A stretch of DNA of 38,292 bases from Vicinamibacteria bacterium (GCA_017990495.1 JAGNNV010000003.1:1-38292), one strand, 5' to 3'; counted from the stretch's first letter, positions 22,535 to 30,767 are shown. Notes: generated by a model not told the origin, from the sequence alone. Made by a program: numbers and translations.

Positions 22535-22948
22535 ATGACCGAGAACCAGCGCACCAAGAAGATCCGCGTCGTCGTCGCCAAACCCGGTCTCGATGGCCAC
22601 GACCGGGGGGCGAAGGTCGTGGCCCGCGCGCTGCGGGACGCGGGAATGGAAGTGGTCTACACCGGACTGCGCCAGACTCCCGAGCAGATCGTGAGCGCGG
22701 CCGCCCAGGAAGATGCCGACATCATCGGCCTCTCCATCCTCTCCGGCGCCCACCTCCCGATCTGCGAAAAGATCGTGGCTCTCCTCAAGCAGAAGGGCAT
22801 GGAAGGCACGCGGTTGTTCGTGGGCGGAATCATCCCCACCCAGGACATCGAACCACTTCGCCAGATGGGAGTCTCCGAGGTGTTCCTGCCCGGCTCCTCC
22901 CTCAAGGACATCGTTGAGCGGGTCGAGCGCACGCTCGCCGCCAACTGA
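22535..22948 (+). CDS. Stand-alone cobalamin-binding domain protein (methylmalonyl-CoA mutase C-terminal type)
   Basis: A 137-residue B12-binding domain. DGHDRG at 20-25 is the DxHxxG motif whose His22 ligates cobalt; GLSILSGAH supplies the SxL element and FVGG the GG element. The sequence is of the small or C-terminal mutase type (McmA2/ScpA-like), used in methylmalonyl-CoA or related acyl-CoA mutases. No large catalytic subunit, MeaB chaperone or epimerase gene is in the window, so it either pairs in trans or has another cobalamin role. The start ATG has no ribosome-binding site but a perfect -10 box. An esterase gene follows after 11 bp. Confidence 0.87.
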   Translation: MTENQRTKKIRVVVAKPGLDGHDRGAKVVARALRDAGMEVVYTGLRQTPEQIVSAAAQEDADIIGLSILSGAHLPICEKIVALLKQKGMEGTRLFVGGIIPTQDIEPLRQMGVSEVFLPGSSLKDIVERVERTLAAN

Positions 22949-22959
22949 AGGGGCTCGTC

Positions 22960-24009
22960 ATGCGGTTCTCCATTCTTGCTATCGGCGCTCTTGCTTTCTC
23001 CCTGCTCGCTCCCCAGGGTGCGCTTGCCCAGTGGGAGACCGTGGCTCCCGCGGGCGAAACCGTCTGTTCGGACGGTTCTCCCTATCGTTTTTTCGTGCAT
23101 CGCGGCGACCCCGCGAAGCTCCTCATCGAGTTCGAGGGTGGCGGGGCTTGCTGGAGCGGCAGCACGTGCGAGGCGGAGGTCTACAACAAACGCGTCACCA
23201 GCGACCCTGAGTTGGCGCGCCAGGCCGGGCAGCTTCAGGGGATCTACGATCGGACGAACCCCGCCAATCCGGTACGGGACTTCACCCACGTCTACATTCC
23301 CTATTGCACCGGCGACCTGCATTGGGGCAACACCACCACCACGTACACCGGGTCCAACGGGGCGCCCCTTCCCATTCAGCACAAGGGCGCGGCCAACGCG
23401 TCCACCGCGCTCAACTGGGCGGCCGACAATGTCAGGGCCCCTGAGCAGGTGGTGGTGGCGGGTTGCAGCGCGGGGGGGTATGGCGCCGCCTTGTGGTCTG
23501 CGAAAATCGCCCGGGCCTATCCCGGTGCGCGTCTGGTGCAACTCGCGGACTCCGCGGCGGGGGTTGTTCCCGATGGTTTCTTCGGCTCCACCCTGACGAA
23601 CTGGAACGTTGTCTCGGCCTGGCCCGACTTCATCCCCGAGCTGGCCCTCGACCGGGTCGACCCCATGACCCTGACCCTGCCAAAGCTCTACACGTCGGTG
23701 GCGACGTTTTTCCCGACCGCGTCCTTTTCGCAGTTCAACACCCGCTCCGATCTGGTGCAGACCTTCTTCTACGCCCTGGCCAAGGGCTCGCTCTCGGCCA
23801 CCGATGGGACGGACTGGGCGGCGCGCATGGTTGGGAACGTCGAGGAGATCTCTTCGGCCAATCCGAACTTCCGCGCTTACCTTGCCCCGGGAACGGAGCA
23901 CTGCGTGATCAACCGCGCGTCCTTTTACACTCAGCGCGTGGGGGGCGTGAGCTTCTCCGAATGGGTGAAGAGCCTTCTCTCGGGCGCCGACCCGGGCCAG
24001 GTTCGGTAG
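22960..24009 (+). CDS. Exported pectin-acetylesterase/Notum-like serine hydrolase
   Basis: A 349-residue alpha/beta-hydrolase with a Sec signal peptide (1-23). It has the family's LIEFEGGGACWSG oxyanion segment, the nucleophile Ser in AGCSAGGYG, a downstream Asp in the TRSDLVQTFFY region and the catalytic His in GTEHC. Many Cys residues probably form disulfides, in line with export. Plant and bacterial relatives deacetylate pectin, and animal Notum deacylates Wnt. A polysaccharide O-acetyl ester is the likeliest substrate class here. The start is backed by a GAAGGGG site, and the gene lies 11 bp after the B12-binding gene on the same strand. Confidence 0.84.
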   Translation: MRFSILAIGALAFSLLAPQGALAQWETVAPAGETVCSDGSPYRFFVHRGDPAKLLIEFEGGGACWSGSTCEAEVYNKRVTSDPELARQAGQLQGIYDRTNPANPVRDFTHVYIPYCTGDLHWGNTTTTYTGSNGAPLPIQHKGAANASTALNWAADNVRAPEQVVVAGCSAGGYGAALWSAKIARAYPGARLVQLADSAAGVVPDGFFGSTLTNWNVVSAWPDFIPELALDRVDPMTLTLPKLYTSVATFFPTASFSQFNTRSDLVQTFFYALAKGSLSATDGTDWAARMVGNVEEISSANPNFRAYLAPGTEHCVINRASFYTQRVGGVSFSEWVKSLLSGADPGQVR

Positions 24010-24029
24010 TCGGGCGGCGGTCCTGCCCT

Positions 24030-24035
24030 TAGAAT
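24030..24035 (+). promoter_or_regulatory. Putative -10 box TAGAAT
   Basis: TAGAAT lies 28 nt before the ATG at 24064, and an AAGGGGAG ribosome-binding site intervenes. This gene therefore has a conventional short leader, unlike most first genes here. Confidence 0.4.
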
Positions 24036-24063
24036 CGACAGCAAGTTAAGGGGAGAGTCCGCC

Positions 24064-24384
24064 ATGGCCGTCCACATCTCGTCGAAGCTGTTCATCCTGA
24101 ACCATCGCGAGCTCGCCTTCCTGCAGAAGATTTCCCGCGCGGAGTATCAGTTCATCACCGACGAGGAGCAGACCGCCCGCCAGTCCCTGCGGGACAAGTT
24201 GAACGAAGTGGTCCTGAGCCCGAAGGAGAACCGCATTGCGGTGAACCTCACCACCGACGAGCTTGTGTTCCTCGCCGTCATCGTCAAAGAGAACTTCTCT
24301 TTCGTCACCGCGACCGAAAAGGACGCCCGGACCCAGCTTCACGATCGGCTTGTGTCCGCGGCCGGAGTGGCCGTCGGGGCCTGA
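24064..24384 (+). CDS. Unknown 106-residue protein made of two 50-residue repeats
   Basis: I do not recognise this family. The protein has no signal peptide or membrane segment and is rich in charged residues, probably cytoplasmic and alpha/beta. Residues 14-50 and 64-100 are a gapless internal duplication with offset exactly 50. Matching positions include Glu16/66, Leu17/67, Phe19/69, Leu20/70, Ile23/73, Phe30/80, Thr32/82, Glu35/85, Ala38/88, Arg39/89, Leu42/92, Asp44/94 and Leu46/96. The gene has its own -10 box and a strong AAGGGGAG site about 10 nt before ATG, suggesting good translation. It stands alone between the esterase and, convergently, adenosine deaminase. Function unknown. Confidence 0.75.
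   Translation: MAVHISSKLFILNHRELAFLQKISRAEYQFITDEEQTARQSLRDKLNEVVLSPKENRIAVNLTTDELVFLAVIVKENFSFVTATEKDARTQLHDRLVSAAGVAVGA
24103..24363 (+). repeat. Internal protein-level tandem duplication
   Basis: Codons 14-50 (24103-24213) and 64-100 (24253-24363) encode the same pattern with a constant 150-nt offset and no gaps: 13 identical residues in 37. The DNA copies have diverged, so the duplication is old. Confidence 0.7.
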
Positions 24385-24419
24385 GCGCAGCCCGGCCGCC
24401 GCGCGCAGCCCCTCTTTGA

Positions 24420-25634
24420 TCAGGCGCTTTCGGTCTTGCCCAGGATCTTGTCGACGCAGTCGATGAACTGCCGCACGTACTGCCGCTTCTCGAGGTAACT
24501 GCCGGGGAAGAAACTGCGCTTCACCCCGTAGATCAGCGAATCCCGGACTTCCCGCGCGGTGAGATCGAAGGCCTCCACCGCCCGCCCGATTTCCCGGGTC
24601 ACCGTGGTGTTCGAGACCAGACGGTTGTCGGTGCAGAACGTGGTGGAGAGCTTGCGCTTCCTCATCTCCGCGAAGGGGTGCTTCGAGAGGTCGGCCGCGA
24701 GTTCGGGAACGGTCTGCTGGTTGGAGGTGAGGCAGACCTCGAGAGTGATGCGCTTGTCGGCTACGAACTGCACCAGGGACTCGACGTAGGCCTTCTTGTC
24801 GGCAATGCCGGCGTTGATCCGCTCCTCGCTGAACAGCCACGTCCCGTGGCCGATGCGATCGGCATGCAGGTCGCCGATGGCCTGGAAGATCGACTCCGGG
24901 CCATAGTCCTCGCCCGCGTGCACGGTTTTGCCGAGGAATGATTCGTGGGCGATCTGGTAAGCGTGCTTGTGATCGCCCGCGGGATAACCCTTCTCCTGTC
25001 CGGCGAGATCAATGCCGACGACCAGGCACCCCTCATCCCGCAACCTCGCCGCCGCGCGCGCGACTTCCACGCTGGCCGTTGAATACAACTCGAAGCGGTC
25101 GGCCTCGGGCATGGCCGCGAAGAACCGGCCGAAGCCCGGCGACCACGTCCCCTCGAAATAGCGCATCGCGCAGAGGATCATCCCGGCCACGAATCGAGGT
25201 TCCGATCCGCTCGTCACTTCGGGGCGGGCGTTGAACTCCTTCGCCGCGCGACGCAGACCGCGATCGGCGGCATTGACCACCTCCGACATGGACAGGCCGT
25301 CGCGCACCGAGAGCTGAGGCGCGAACCGGACCTCGACGTAACGCACGCCCTCTTCCTGGTTGTCGATGCAGAACTCGTAGGCGATGCGCTCGATGGCCTC
25401 GACGTCGTTCATCACCGCGGTGGTGTACAAGAAACCCTGCAGGTACTCGGGCAGGTTCTGGTAGCTGTCCTTGAAGACCAGCTCGTGCAGCCCTTCGACG
25501 GTATAGGAGGGCAGCTTGACGTTGCGCTCCTTGGCCAGTTCGATGAGGGTGGGGATACGCAGCGAGCCGTCGAGGTGAACGTGCAGGTCGGTCTTCGGCA
25601 GCCGCTTTATTACGTCGGTAGTCAGTTCGGTCAT
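24420..25634 (-). CDS. add: Adenosine deaminase family protein
   Basis: A 404-residue metal-dependent deaminase of the ADA/AMP-deaminase family. Visible motifs are TDLHVHLDGS (zinc ligands His18 and His20), GIDLAGQE, HAGED with the catalytic Glu, IGHG, and FCTDN, where the zinc Asp is followed by Asn rather than the second Asp of animal ADA. The Asp-Asn form with a nearby LVSNTTVTRE stretch occurs in a bacterial branch of the family. It would deaminate adenosine or a related aminopurine in the cytoplasm; specificity is not certain. The gene is convergent with the repeat protein. A TAGCAA segment lies about 9 nt before its ATG, but no sure promoter can be named. Confidence 0.88.
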   Translation of the reverse strand: MTELTTDVIKRLPKTDLHVHLDGSLRIPTLIELAKERNVKLPSYTVEGLHELVFKDSYQNLPEYLQGFLYTTAVMNDVEAIERIAYEFCIDNQEEGVRYVEVRFAPQLSVRDGLSMSEVVNAADRGLRRAAKEFNARPEVTSGSEPRFVAGMILCAMRYFEGTWSPGFGRFFAAMPEADRFELYSTASVEVARAAARLRDEGCLVVGIDLAGQEKGYPAGDHKHAYQIAHESFLGKTVHAGEDYGPESIFQAIGDLHADRIGHGTWLFSEERINAGIADKKAYVESLVQFVADKRITLEVCLTSNQQTVPELAADLSKHPFAEMRKRKLSTTFCTDNRLVSNTTVTREIGRAVEAFDLTAREVRDSLIYGVKRSFFPGSYLEKRQYVRQFIDCVDKILGKTESA

Positions 25635-25712
25635 GGGTCTTTCTTGCTATCTCCGCAGCGGGCCCTATTGCCGGCTGCCTTGAGCTTCAGCTCTTGTATG
25701 GGTCGCCGAAAG

Positions 25713-25718
25713 TATAGT
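25713..25718 (+). promoter_or_regulatory. Putative -10 box TATAGT, near-leaderless
   Basis: TATAGT ends 10 nt before the ATG at 25729 and there is no Shine-Dalgarno sequence. It argues for ATG 25729 over the in-frame GTG at 25717. Confidence 0.45.
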
Positions 25719-25728
25719 GAAAGCGTCC

Positions 25729-27618
25729 ATGAATCGCCGCCTTGGTCCCGCCCTTCTGGCGCTCGCTCTGGTGGCGGCCGATCTCCTGCGGCCCTCCCTG
25801 CCCGCGGGGATCCCGGTTTTTCAGGTCACCCTGACCGCTCTGGCTCTGGCCCTCGTATGGAGCCGGGTCTTGAGCCCCCTGCGCGCGGGGGGCGAGCGCT
25901 GGGCGCTTCTGACCCTGCTCATCCTGAGCGCCGTGCTCTACCTGCGACACCCGCGCTCCCTCGACGCGGATGGCGTGCACTACTTCACGTTCGCGCGCTC
26001 TCTCGTCGCCGATTTCGATCTCGACCTGCGCAACGACTACGCCCTTCTCGGCCACGAAATGCAGGCGAACGTTCTGCCCATCGGCGCTCCCCTCGTCTGG
26101 GGACTCCTGCTCGTTCCTCTGTATCTGGGCGGTTCCGCGCTCGGGTCGTTGTTCGGCTTCACGGTGACGGGAGCCGAACCCGCCTTCATCGCCGCCGCCT
26201 GCCTGGTTTCCATCGTTCTCGGCTGCGCGGGCCTGTTCTTGCTCTACCGTGAGTTCCGTGATTTCGGGCCGCCTGCGGCTGCGCTGCTCGCCGTCCTGCT
26301 CCTGTGGTTCGGATCGCCGCTGCGCTTCTACATGCGAGTGTTGCCGAGCTTCGCTCACGCCATCGAGTTCTTTGCCGGGGTGTTGGTGGTGGTCGCCTCG
26401 CGACGGCTCCATCAAAGCGGCTCTTCGACCTGGGCCTTCCGGGCCGGCCTCGCCTGCGGTCTGGTCTACCTGGTTCGATCGCAGGACGGCCTTTTGCTGC
26501 TCGCGCCCGCGATCTTCGCCTTCGATGCCTGGCTCCGTCACCGTCGAACCGGCCTCATGGTGAAGCAGGGGCTGCTCACTCTGGGGGGCTTCGTGTGCCT
26601 CGCGTGGATCCAGAGTGCCGTCTGGTGGACGATGTTTGGCACGCCGTTCCTTGTCCCGCACAAGGTCATCCACGGCGAGCAGTTCGCGGCGCCCGCCGCT
26701 CCGAAGATGCTGGAGATGCTGTTCTCCGACCGCGGCGGCCTTTTCTCCACCTACCCCATCACACTGCTGGCGCTCCTCGGGCTGCCCTTCGTCTGGCGCA
26801 AGAGCCGACCGTGGGCCGTGGCGGCGCTGATGGTCCTGATCCTGCAGTGGCGACTGAACTCATCGATCTTCGACTGGTATCAGGTCCGGAGGTTCACCGG
26901 CACCATGCCCCTCCTCGCTCTCGGCTTGATGGCGCTCACTCCCGCGCTCAGCCGGGCCGGCGTTCCCGCCGTCGCGGTCCTGCTGTTGCTCGTGCATCAA
27001 TACGATGTGGCCATCGACGCCCTTCGGCCACTGCCCGGCGTTCCCGTTCCTGTTCATGCGGCGCTTCGGGAAACCGCCGACTCCCTCGCCGCGCCTGTTT
27101 ACGAAGGTCTCGAGGCAGTGTCGCCGAAGGTGGCGGTGGCCTTCATCGAGGGTTACACCGGCTCGTCGCTGCTTCTGGCCGGTCGCTCGGAGATCGACTT
27201 CGCCCGGGAGAACTGGTGGACCCGGCTGCCGCGCTCCTCCCGTCGCTTTTCAGAACTGGAGGCCGAGGATGGTTCCCTGGCCCGGTTCGTCGAGGGGCGT
27301 GAAGGAAGGCTGTGGCTGCCCCTGCGAGGCGAGGGGGAGTTACGCATCTCGTTCGAGATCCGGGCCATGGAGACGCAGACGCCGCAGACCCTGGAGGTTG
27401 AAGTGAACGGCAAGTCAATCGGCCTGAAGGAGATCGCCCCGCGCTGGGAAACCGTGCGTTTCGTCCTTCCCGAGGCGGTGTGGCGCGAGGGGACCAATGA
27501 AATCGCCCTGACGTTCGCTCACGCCCCCCTCTTTTTCCAGGTTCGTGGTTACGGGGCCCGCGCCTATCGCGCGGCGGCGATTCGGAAGATCACCTTCCAC
27601 CGGAGCGAAGGTTCATGA
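25729..27618 (+). CDS. GT-C-type membrane glycosyltransferase (GT39-like) with C-terminal beta domain
   Basis: A 629-residue polytopic membrane protein with about ten to twelve hydrophobic helices across residues 1-440. The first large periplasmic loop has LDADGVHYF, an acidic motif like that of GT-C enzymes using polyprenyl-phosphate sugars. Residues about 500-625 form a soluble beta-rich domain (LEVEVNGKSIG, WETVRFVLPE, NEIALTF) that resembles a carbohydrate-binding or jelly-roll module on the outer face. The likely role is transfer of a sugar to a surface glycan or protein. Neighbours give no pathway. A hairpin with a T-run follows the gene. Confidence 0.68.
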   Translation: MNRRLGPALLALALVAADLLRPSLPAGIPVFQVTLTALALALVWSRVLSPLRAGGERWALLTLLILSAVLYLRHPRSLDADGVHYFTFARSLVADFDLDLRNDYALLGHEMQANVLPIGAPLVWGLLLVPLYLGGSALGSLFGFTVTGAEPAFIAAACLVSIVLGCAGLFLLYREFRDFGPPAAALLAVLLLWFGSPLRFYMRVLPSFAHAIEFFAGVLVVVASRRLHQSGSSTWAFRAGLACGLVYLVRSQDGLLLLAPAIFAFDAWLRHRRTGLMVKQGLLTLGGFVCLAWIQSAVWWTMFGTPFLVPHKVIHGEQFAAPAAPKMLEMLFSDRGGLFSTYPITLLALLGLPFVWRKSRPWAVAALMVLILQWRLNSSIFDWYQVRRFTGTMPLLALGLMALTPALSRAGVPAVAVLLLLVHQYDVAIDALRPLPGVPVPVHAALRETADSLAAPVYEGLEAVSPKVAVAFIEGYTGSSLLLAGRSEIDFARENWWTRLPRSSRRFSELEAEDGSLARFVEGREGRLWLPLRGEGELRISFEIRAMETQTPQTLEVEVNGKSIGLKEIAPRWETVRFVLPEAVWREGTNEIALTFAHAPLFFQVRGYGARAYRAAAIRKITFHRSEGS

Positions 27619-27657
27619 GCCCCCGCCCGATCTTTGGGAACCTTGGGCGCGCGCCAA

Positions 27658-27686
27658 GCGTCTTTCCTGATAGACGCCGTTTTCTC
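27658..27686 (+). terminator. Intrinsic terminator candidate
   Basis: GCGTCT (27658-27663), an 8-nt loop and AGACGC (27672-27677) are followed by CGTTTTCTC. The 6-bp stem plus four T residues suits a weak Rho-independent terminator for the GT39-like gene, in the 79-bp gap before the DUF4097 gene. Confidence 0.45.
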
Positions 27687-27697
27687 TGGAGATTCCC

Positions 27698-28780
27698 ATG
27701 CGAAACGCCCTTGTGGTCCTTGTCCCCCTGCTTCTGGCCGGAAATGTCGCCTCCGCTGAAGCCACCCGCACCCTAAGGGCCGAGTTGTCGGCCGACGCCA
27801 GCCGACCCTTCCGGGTGGAGAACCTCGCGGGCCGGATGGTGGTTCGACAGGGCACCGGCACCCGGGTGGTGGTGACGGCCACGGTTCACGGTGTCGACCA
27901 GAAAACCGCCGACCTCATGACTCTCCAGGAGGTGCGGGACAGCAAGACGGGACATCCCACCCTTCGCATGATCTATCCGCTGAACCAGCACACCACCTAC
28001 CGCTACGGTCGCGAAGGGAATGGCGGCGGGTTCTTTGAGAGCATGTTTGGGGGGAGGACCAGCACCACCTACGCCGGCACACGGGTGACGGTCAGCGGCG
28101 GGCGAGGGCTCGCCCTCTACGCGGATCTCGTGGTGGAGATCCCGCGTGGCGCCTCCGGCACGTTCTGGAACGCGGTGGGCGCCATCGAGGGCGCGGGCGT
28201 CGAGGGCACACTCAAGTTCGACTCCGGCTCCGGGGACATTTCACTCCGCGACTTCAAGGGCGACGTCACTGCCGACACCGGGTCCGGCGACGTCAACGCC
28301 GCGGCCGGTCGCGGATCGTTCAAGTGCGATACGGGAAGCGGCGACTGCGCTCTGAAGTTGTTCACCGGCGACCGCATCGACCTTGACACCGGGTCGGGCG
28401 ACATCAACGTCACCGAGTCGAGCGCGCGCGTGGTGAGCGCGGACACGGGCTCGGGCAGCATCCTCATCGAAGTGGACGACACCGAGGAAGTCGACACCGA
28501 CACCGGCAGCGGCGACGTCACCTTGGAACTGCAGGGATCGAAGCTCTCGAGGGTCAGCGCGGACACGGGGAGCGGGGACGTCTCGGTCAAGCTCGCGCCT
28601 GGCGTGGGTTTCGAGATGCGCACCGATGTGGGCAGCGGTGAGGTCACCAGCAGCTTCGACGACGCCACCGCGATCGTGGAGCGACGCCGGGTGAAGGGCT
28701 ATCGGCGCGGTGATCTCCAGGTGAAGATCGACGTCGACACCGGCAGCGGCGACGTGAGCGTGGGCCCCGCCCGCCGGTAG
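27698..28780 (+). CDS. Exported DUF4097-type beta-repeat protein
   Basis: A 360-residue protein with a signal peptide (1-20), a unique N-terminal region (about 25-150) and a C-terminal beta-helix-like array. The array carries nine copies of Asp-(Thr/Ser/Val)-Gly-Ser-Gly-(Asp/Glu/Ser) at residues 175, 193, 211, 230, 249, 268, 289, 310 and 347, spaced 18-21 residues except the last. This is the pattern of DUF4097 (putative adhesin) proteins, several of which are surface or stress-response proteins. The Asp/Gly-rich turns might bind a divalent cation, but that is a guess. A GGAG site lies 7 nt before the ATG. The gene is convergent with the secreted methyltransferase-like gene, 4 bp apart. Confidence 0.8.
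   Translation: MRNALVVLVPLLLAGNVASAEATRTLRAELSADASRPFRVENLAGRMVVRQGTGTRVVVTATVHGVDQKTADLMTLQEVRDSKTGHPTLRMIYPLNQHTTYRYGREGNGGGFFESMFGGRTSTTYAGTRVTVSGGRGLALYADLVVEIPRGASGTFWNAVGAIEGAGVEGTLKFDSGSGDISLRDFKGDVTADTGSGDVNAAAGRGSFKCDTGSGDCALKLFTGDRIDLDTGSGDINVTESSARVVSADTGSGSILIEVDDTEEVDTDTGSGDVTLELQGSKLSRVSADTGSGDVSVKLAPGVGFEMRTDVGSGEVTSSFDDATAIVERRRVKGYRRGDLQVKIDVDTGSGDVSVGPARR
28220..28753 (+). repeat. Nine-fold D-T-G-S-G-D coding repeat
   Basis: Short coding repeats, typically encoding Asp-Thr-Gly-Ser-Gly-Asp, recur every 54-63 nt with a final 111-nt step. Codon choice varies between copies, so the array is held by protein selection rather than recent DNA duplication. Confidence 0.75.
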
Positions 28781-28784
28781 CGCC

Positions 28785-29420
28785 TTACTTCGGGGCGGCC
28801 GGGTTGCGGGCGACCACCGCGTAGAGGTCGTTGCGCCAGGCGCCGTCCTCGGTGACGATTTCGAAACCCGCGGCCTTCAACTCACTGACCACCACCCCGA
28901 TGGGAATGCCGTGCCCGCGGCGATCGTCGGGCACACCGTCGACCGGCGGCAGGCTGCCGCGCGGTTCGAAGTCGATGATCAGCAGCAGGCCCTGAGGGCG
29001 CAGCACCTTGCGCAGGTCAGCCAGGATCTCGACGGGCGCGGTGAGGTGGTGATAGACATCGCGCATGAACACCGCGTCGCAGCAGGACGCGGCAAGACCG
29101 GTGGTTTTGATCCGAGCCTCCACGACCTCGATGTTCCGAACTTCGGGGTCGGCCTCGGCGTTGCGTTTGAGAGTCTCGCGCTTCGAATCGCCGAGTTCAG
29201 TGGCGAAGACCCGGCCGCCCGGGGCCACGGCTCGCGCCGCCACCAGGGAGAGATGCCCGTCGCCCGCTCCGATCTCGCCCACCACCTTGCCCGGAGCCAG
29301 ACCGAGGACGGAGACGACCTTCGCCTCCTCCTGTGGAGTGGGGCCCCACCCTTGAGACGACGCCTGGGTGGCTACGAACAAGCACGTGACGAGGGCGAAA
29401 AAGGAGGGAGTCTTCTTCAT
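28785..29420 (-). CDS. Class I methyltransferase-like protein with a signal peptide
   Basis: A 211-residue protein. Residues 1-23 (Lys-Lys-Thr, hydrophobic core, Ala-Ser-Ser-Gln) look like a Sec signal peptide. The rest is a complete Rossmann methyltransferase: EIGAGDGH at 49-56 (motif I), FATELGD acidic loop, DAVFMRDVYHHL motif and LLLIIDFEPRG. Because SAM is cytoplasmic, an exported methyltransferase is odd. Either the hydrophobic end is an anchor facing the cytoplasm, or the protein has lost or changed its activity. It follows the GT39 gene on the same strand after a terminator-like hairpin whose T-run ends right at its ATG, and has a TAGGCT box only 6 nt before ATG. Confidence 0.78.
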   Translation of the reverse strand: MKKTPSFFALVTCLFVATQASSQGWGPTPQEEAKVVSVLGLAPGKVVGEIGAGDGHLSLVAARAVAPGGRVFATELGDSKRETLKRNAEADPEVRNIEVVEARIKTTGLAASCCDAVFMRDVYHHLTAPVEILADLRKVLRPQGLLLIIDFEPRGSLPPVDGVPDDRRGHGIPIGVVVSELKAAGFEIVTEDGAWRNDLYAVVARNPAAPK

Positions 29421-29459
29421 CGAAAAAGCCTAACCCCTCACCCCCGTTCAGGAGGGGTT
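29421..29459 (-). terminator. Intrinsic terminator candidate after the GT39 gene
   Basis: Read on the minus strand, AACCCCTC and GAGGGGTT (8-bp stem, 12-nt loop, 29432-29459) are followed by AGGCTTTTTC. It overlaps the GT39 stop codon and abuts the next start codon at 29420. Confidence 0.55.
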
Positions 29460-30751
29460 CAAGAAATCGAACCGGGCGACCGGGCGAGCAGGGGCGCGCG
29501 CAGGCGGTCGATCACGGCCGCCGCGCCGCAGGCGGTGAAGACCAGCAGCAGGGGCTCGATCAGAAAGCGATGCCGCCCCTGCACGTAGAACGCGGACTGC
29601 AGGAGGCTGATGCCGACCATGAGGGCGAGAACCAGGCCGAGCGCAGCGCGGGGTGACCCGGCGGATTCCGGGGCGCGGCGCAACAGTGCGATGCCGCCAC
29701 CCAAAGCCAGGACCAGCTCGGTTCGGTAGATCCACTCATACAGGCCGCTCATCCCGCTTGAGTAGTCCCAGCGGTCCGACTCGATCTTCCACCAGAAGAT
29801 CTTCAGCTTCTTGATGAACAGGGATAGAGCGCGGTCGGGGTGGGCGCCGATGAACCGCCACGCCTCGGCGAGGAAGACGCGATGACGGTCGGCCTCGCTG
29901 CCTCCGGCCAGCACCTTGCGGATGGCGGGCGAGAACGGAGAGTAGGGCTCGATGTTCGGGCTCAGAGTGGACAGAGGCCAACCTGCCGTATCCATGACAC
30001 CGCCGGTAGCGAGTTCATTGTTCCCGCGCCAGAAGTTCTCGCTCGACGTCGAGGTGATCACCGGCTCGCCAACCACGATGGCATTGCGTATCAGCCACGG
30101 TGCGAGGCCACATGTCAGCCCCGTCGCCATCAGAGCCGCCGGTACGAGAGATCGGGTTCGAAAGCGTGCGAACAGCAGCAGAGCCACGATGGGGACGGCG
30201 ATCGCCGGAGTGCCGCGGGCAAGAGTGGCAAGGGCCACGAGCAGGCCGAACGCGAAAGAGCCGAGTCCGTGGGGACGCTCCAGAAGGATCGCGCCGGTGA
30301 GCGCGATCAGGCTCAGGAGGAATGCATTGAGCGGCAGGGCGTCGCTCTTCACTACCGAGTAGTAGAGGAGAGACGGCTGCAAGGCGACGAGCGCGCCGGC
30401 CATCCAGGCCGCAAACGCACTGCCGCCCAGGCGGCGGACAAGGGCCACACACGTTGCCGCGGCGCCGAGGCAGAACAGGCCCTGGATCACCTGGATGGAG
30501 GCGCGCGTTTCACCCGGAAGGGCCAGGAGCAGAGCGAGGAGATACGACCATACGGGCGGGGCATAGGCCGCGTAGTGGTACATCTTGCGCTGATAGTTGT
30601 GACCTTCGCCGGCGTGGATGCTGGCCGCGATGACGTCGTATTCCCAGGGTTCGGGTTGGCCCGCCACGCCGAGATACAAGGCGAGGACCAGGCGGGGCAC
30701 GAGGGCGACCACGGCCAGAAGCAGCCAGAGGCGCGCGTGAATCGAGATCAA
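29459..30751 (-). CDS. GT39/ArnT-like membrane glycosyltransferase
   Basis: A 430-residue polytopic membrane protein with roughly ten transmembrane helices. The first periplasmic loop has EPWEYDVIAASI with an acidic pair placed as in GT-C enzymes; later loops hold APWLIRNAIV and a RHRFLIEPLLL motif typical of PMT/ArnT-like proteins. It likely transfers a sugar from polyprenyl phosphate on the periplasmic face; acceptor unknown. The start is TTG at 30751: no ATG or GTG fits, and a TAACAT box lies 10 nt upstream. It is divergent from the cysteine-cluster gene, with only 30 bp between the two start codons. Confidence 0.72.
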   Translation of the reverse strand: MISIHARLWLLLAVVALVPRLVLALYLGVAGQPEPWEYDVIAASIHAGEGHNYQRKMYHYAAYAPPVWSYLLALLLALPGETRASIQVIQGLFCLGAAATCVALVRRLGGSAFAAWMAGALVALQPSLLYYSVVKSDALPLNAFLLSLIALTGAILLERPHGLGSFAFGLLVALATLARGTPAIAVPIVALLLFARFRTRSLVPAALMATGLTCGLAPWLIRNAIVVGEPVITSTSSENFWRGNNELATGGVMDTAGWPLSTLSPNIEPYSPFSPAIRKVLAGGSEADRHRVFLAEAWRFIGAHPDRALSLFIKKLKIFWWKIESDRWDYSSGMSGLYEWIYRTELVLALGGGIALLRRAPESAGSPRAALGLVLALMVGISLLQSAFYVQGRHRFLIEPLLLVFTACGAAAVIDRLRAPLLARSPGSIS

Positions 30752-30761
30752 GACGACGGGG

Positions 30762-30767
30762 ATGTTA
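30762..30767 (-). promoter_or_regulatory. Putative -10 box TAACAT (minus strand)
   Basis: TAACAT ends 10 nt before the TTG at 30751, the spacing seen for other near-leaderless genes. It overlaps by two bases the + strand box for the divergent gene. Confidence 0.4.

Noticed and set aside
28220-28753. CRISPR-like regular repeat
   Set aside because: The period is set by codons of a continuous protein, the repeats are degenerate at DNA level and there are no unique spacers or cas genes.
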